NCBI GenBank assembly: GCA_905182635.1
Contig: CAJJCM010000016.1
Location: 1-32,330, forward strand
DNA from: an uncultured Candidatus Poseidoniales archaeon
GTDB lineage: Archaea; Thermoplasmatota; Poseidoniia; Poseidoniales; Poseidoniaceae
Direction of reading: 5' to 3'
DNA: 32,330 nucleotides
A model generated the notes under the pieces. That model did not search any database. It was not told the DNA's origin and saw nothing but the letters and a program-made list of their open reading frames with translations. A program made the translations under genes and the position numbers. Positions 32,259-32,330 of this stretch are shown here, one piece after another (positions within the stretch are counted from its first letter, which is position 1; every line of letters starts with the position of its first letter).

Positions 32259-32330
32259 GGGCGATTGGGTTAGCTTGGCCTATACTCGGGCGTTTGGGAC
32301 GCTTGGACCCAGGTTCAAATCCTGGATCGC
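32259..32330 (+). tRNA. tRNA-Pro (anticodon UGG), 3' end cut by the window edge
   Basis: Acceptor 5' strand GGGCGAT (32259-32265) pairs with ATCGC at the right edge, where the last two acceptor bases and the discriminator are missing. The anticodon stem-loop GGGCG-TTTGGGA-CGCTT places TGG at positions 34-36 with G37, as in tRNA-Pro. The T arm is CCAGG-TTCAAAT-CCTGG. No intron is visible in the anticodon loop. Two G-T pairs close the anticodon stem. Confidence 0.88.

Noticed and set aside
1-32330. Mobile elements, CRISPR arrays or integration sites
   Set aside because: No transposase, integrase, inverted terminal repeats or regularly spaced direct repeats were seen. The only tandem repeats are within coding regions (eS1 tail, TSP3).

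Overview
The window looks like a contiguous chromosomal piece of a marine planktonic euryarchaeon, most likely Marine Group II (Candidatus Poseidoniia) or a close relative. The reasons are a dense archaeal housekeeping set (ribosomal protein eS1, the COG1325 RNA-binding protein, PurP, archaeal-type TrpRS and ZPR1, SepF, proteasome beta subunit, the termination factor aCPSF1/FttA) mixed with bacterial-like ThyA, DHFR and PlsC, and large secreted proteins with one C-terminal membrane anchor. No mobile element, CRISPR array or rRNA is visible. The taxon is inferred from recalled gene content; no search was run.

Layout. 1-1602 (minus): eS1 with a KAPAE-repeat tail and a SAP domain, then a partial methylthioadenosine-phosphorylase-family gene cut by the left edge. 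1757-6211 (plus): COG1325 protein, a secreted arylsulfotransferase-like protein with TSP3 calcium repeats, a 7Fe-type ferredoxin, and PdxS. 6212-13391 (minus): a small protein, a sugar-phosphate nucleotidyltransferase, a COG1340-like coiled-coil protein, a five-TM membrane protein, a DtxR/MntR repressor, and a large secreted protein with two cytosolic zinc ribbons. 13483-20998 (plus): a coiled-coil protein overlapping a gene for a Cid1-like (eukaryote-type) terminal uridylyl/adenylyl transferase, then GNAT, a Roadblock-like protein, another COG1340-like coiled-coil protein behind a structured leader, PurP, a methyltransferase, a pentapeptide-repeat remnant and a MazG-like protein. 20999-23859 (minus): DHFR, ThyA, an unknown protein and PlsC. 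23912-26676 (plus): a secreted unknown protein and TrpRS. 26677-27977 (minus): ZPR1 and SepF. 28110-30728 (plus): proteasome beta and FttA. 30729-32330: a small membrane protein (minus), a pyruvoyl-arginine-decarboxylase-like protein lacking its cleavage serine, a zinc-ribbon protein, and a tRNA-Pro(UGG) cut by the right edge.

The most interesting region is 13483-18416. It encodes a non-canonical poly(A)/poly(U) polymerase with all three catalytic aspartates and a histidine at the position that makes fission yeast Cid1 prefer UTP. It is translationally coupled to a coiled-coil protein with a basic tail, followed by GNAT and Roadblock genes and a coiled-coil paralogue. I read this as a candidate archaeal RNA 3'-tailing system built around COG1340-like coiled coils. 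A second pattern is that all four convergent gene pairs abut with zero bases between stop codons and share the same hexamer, TGATTA/TAATCA.
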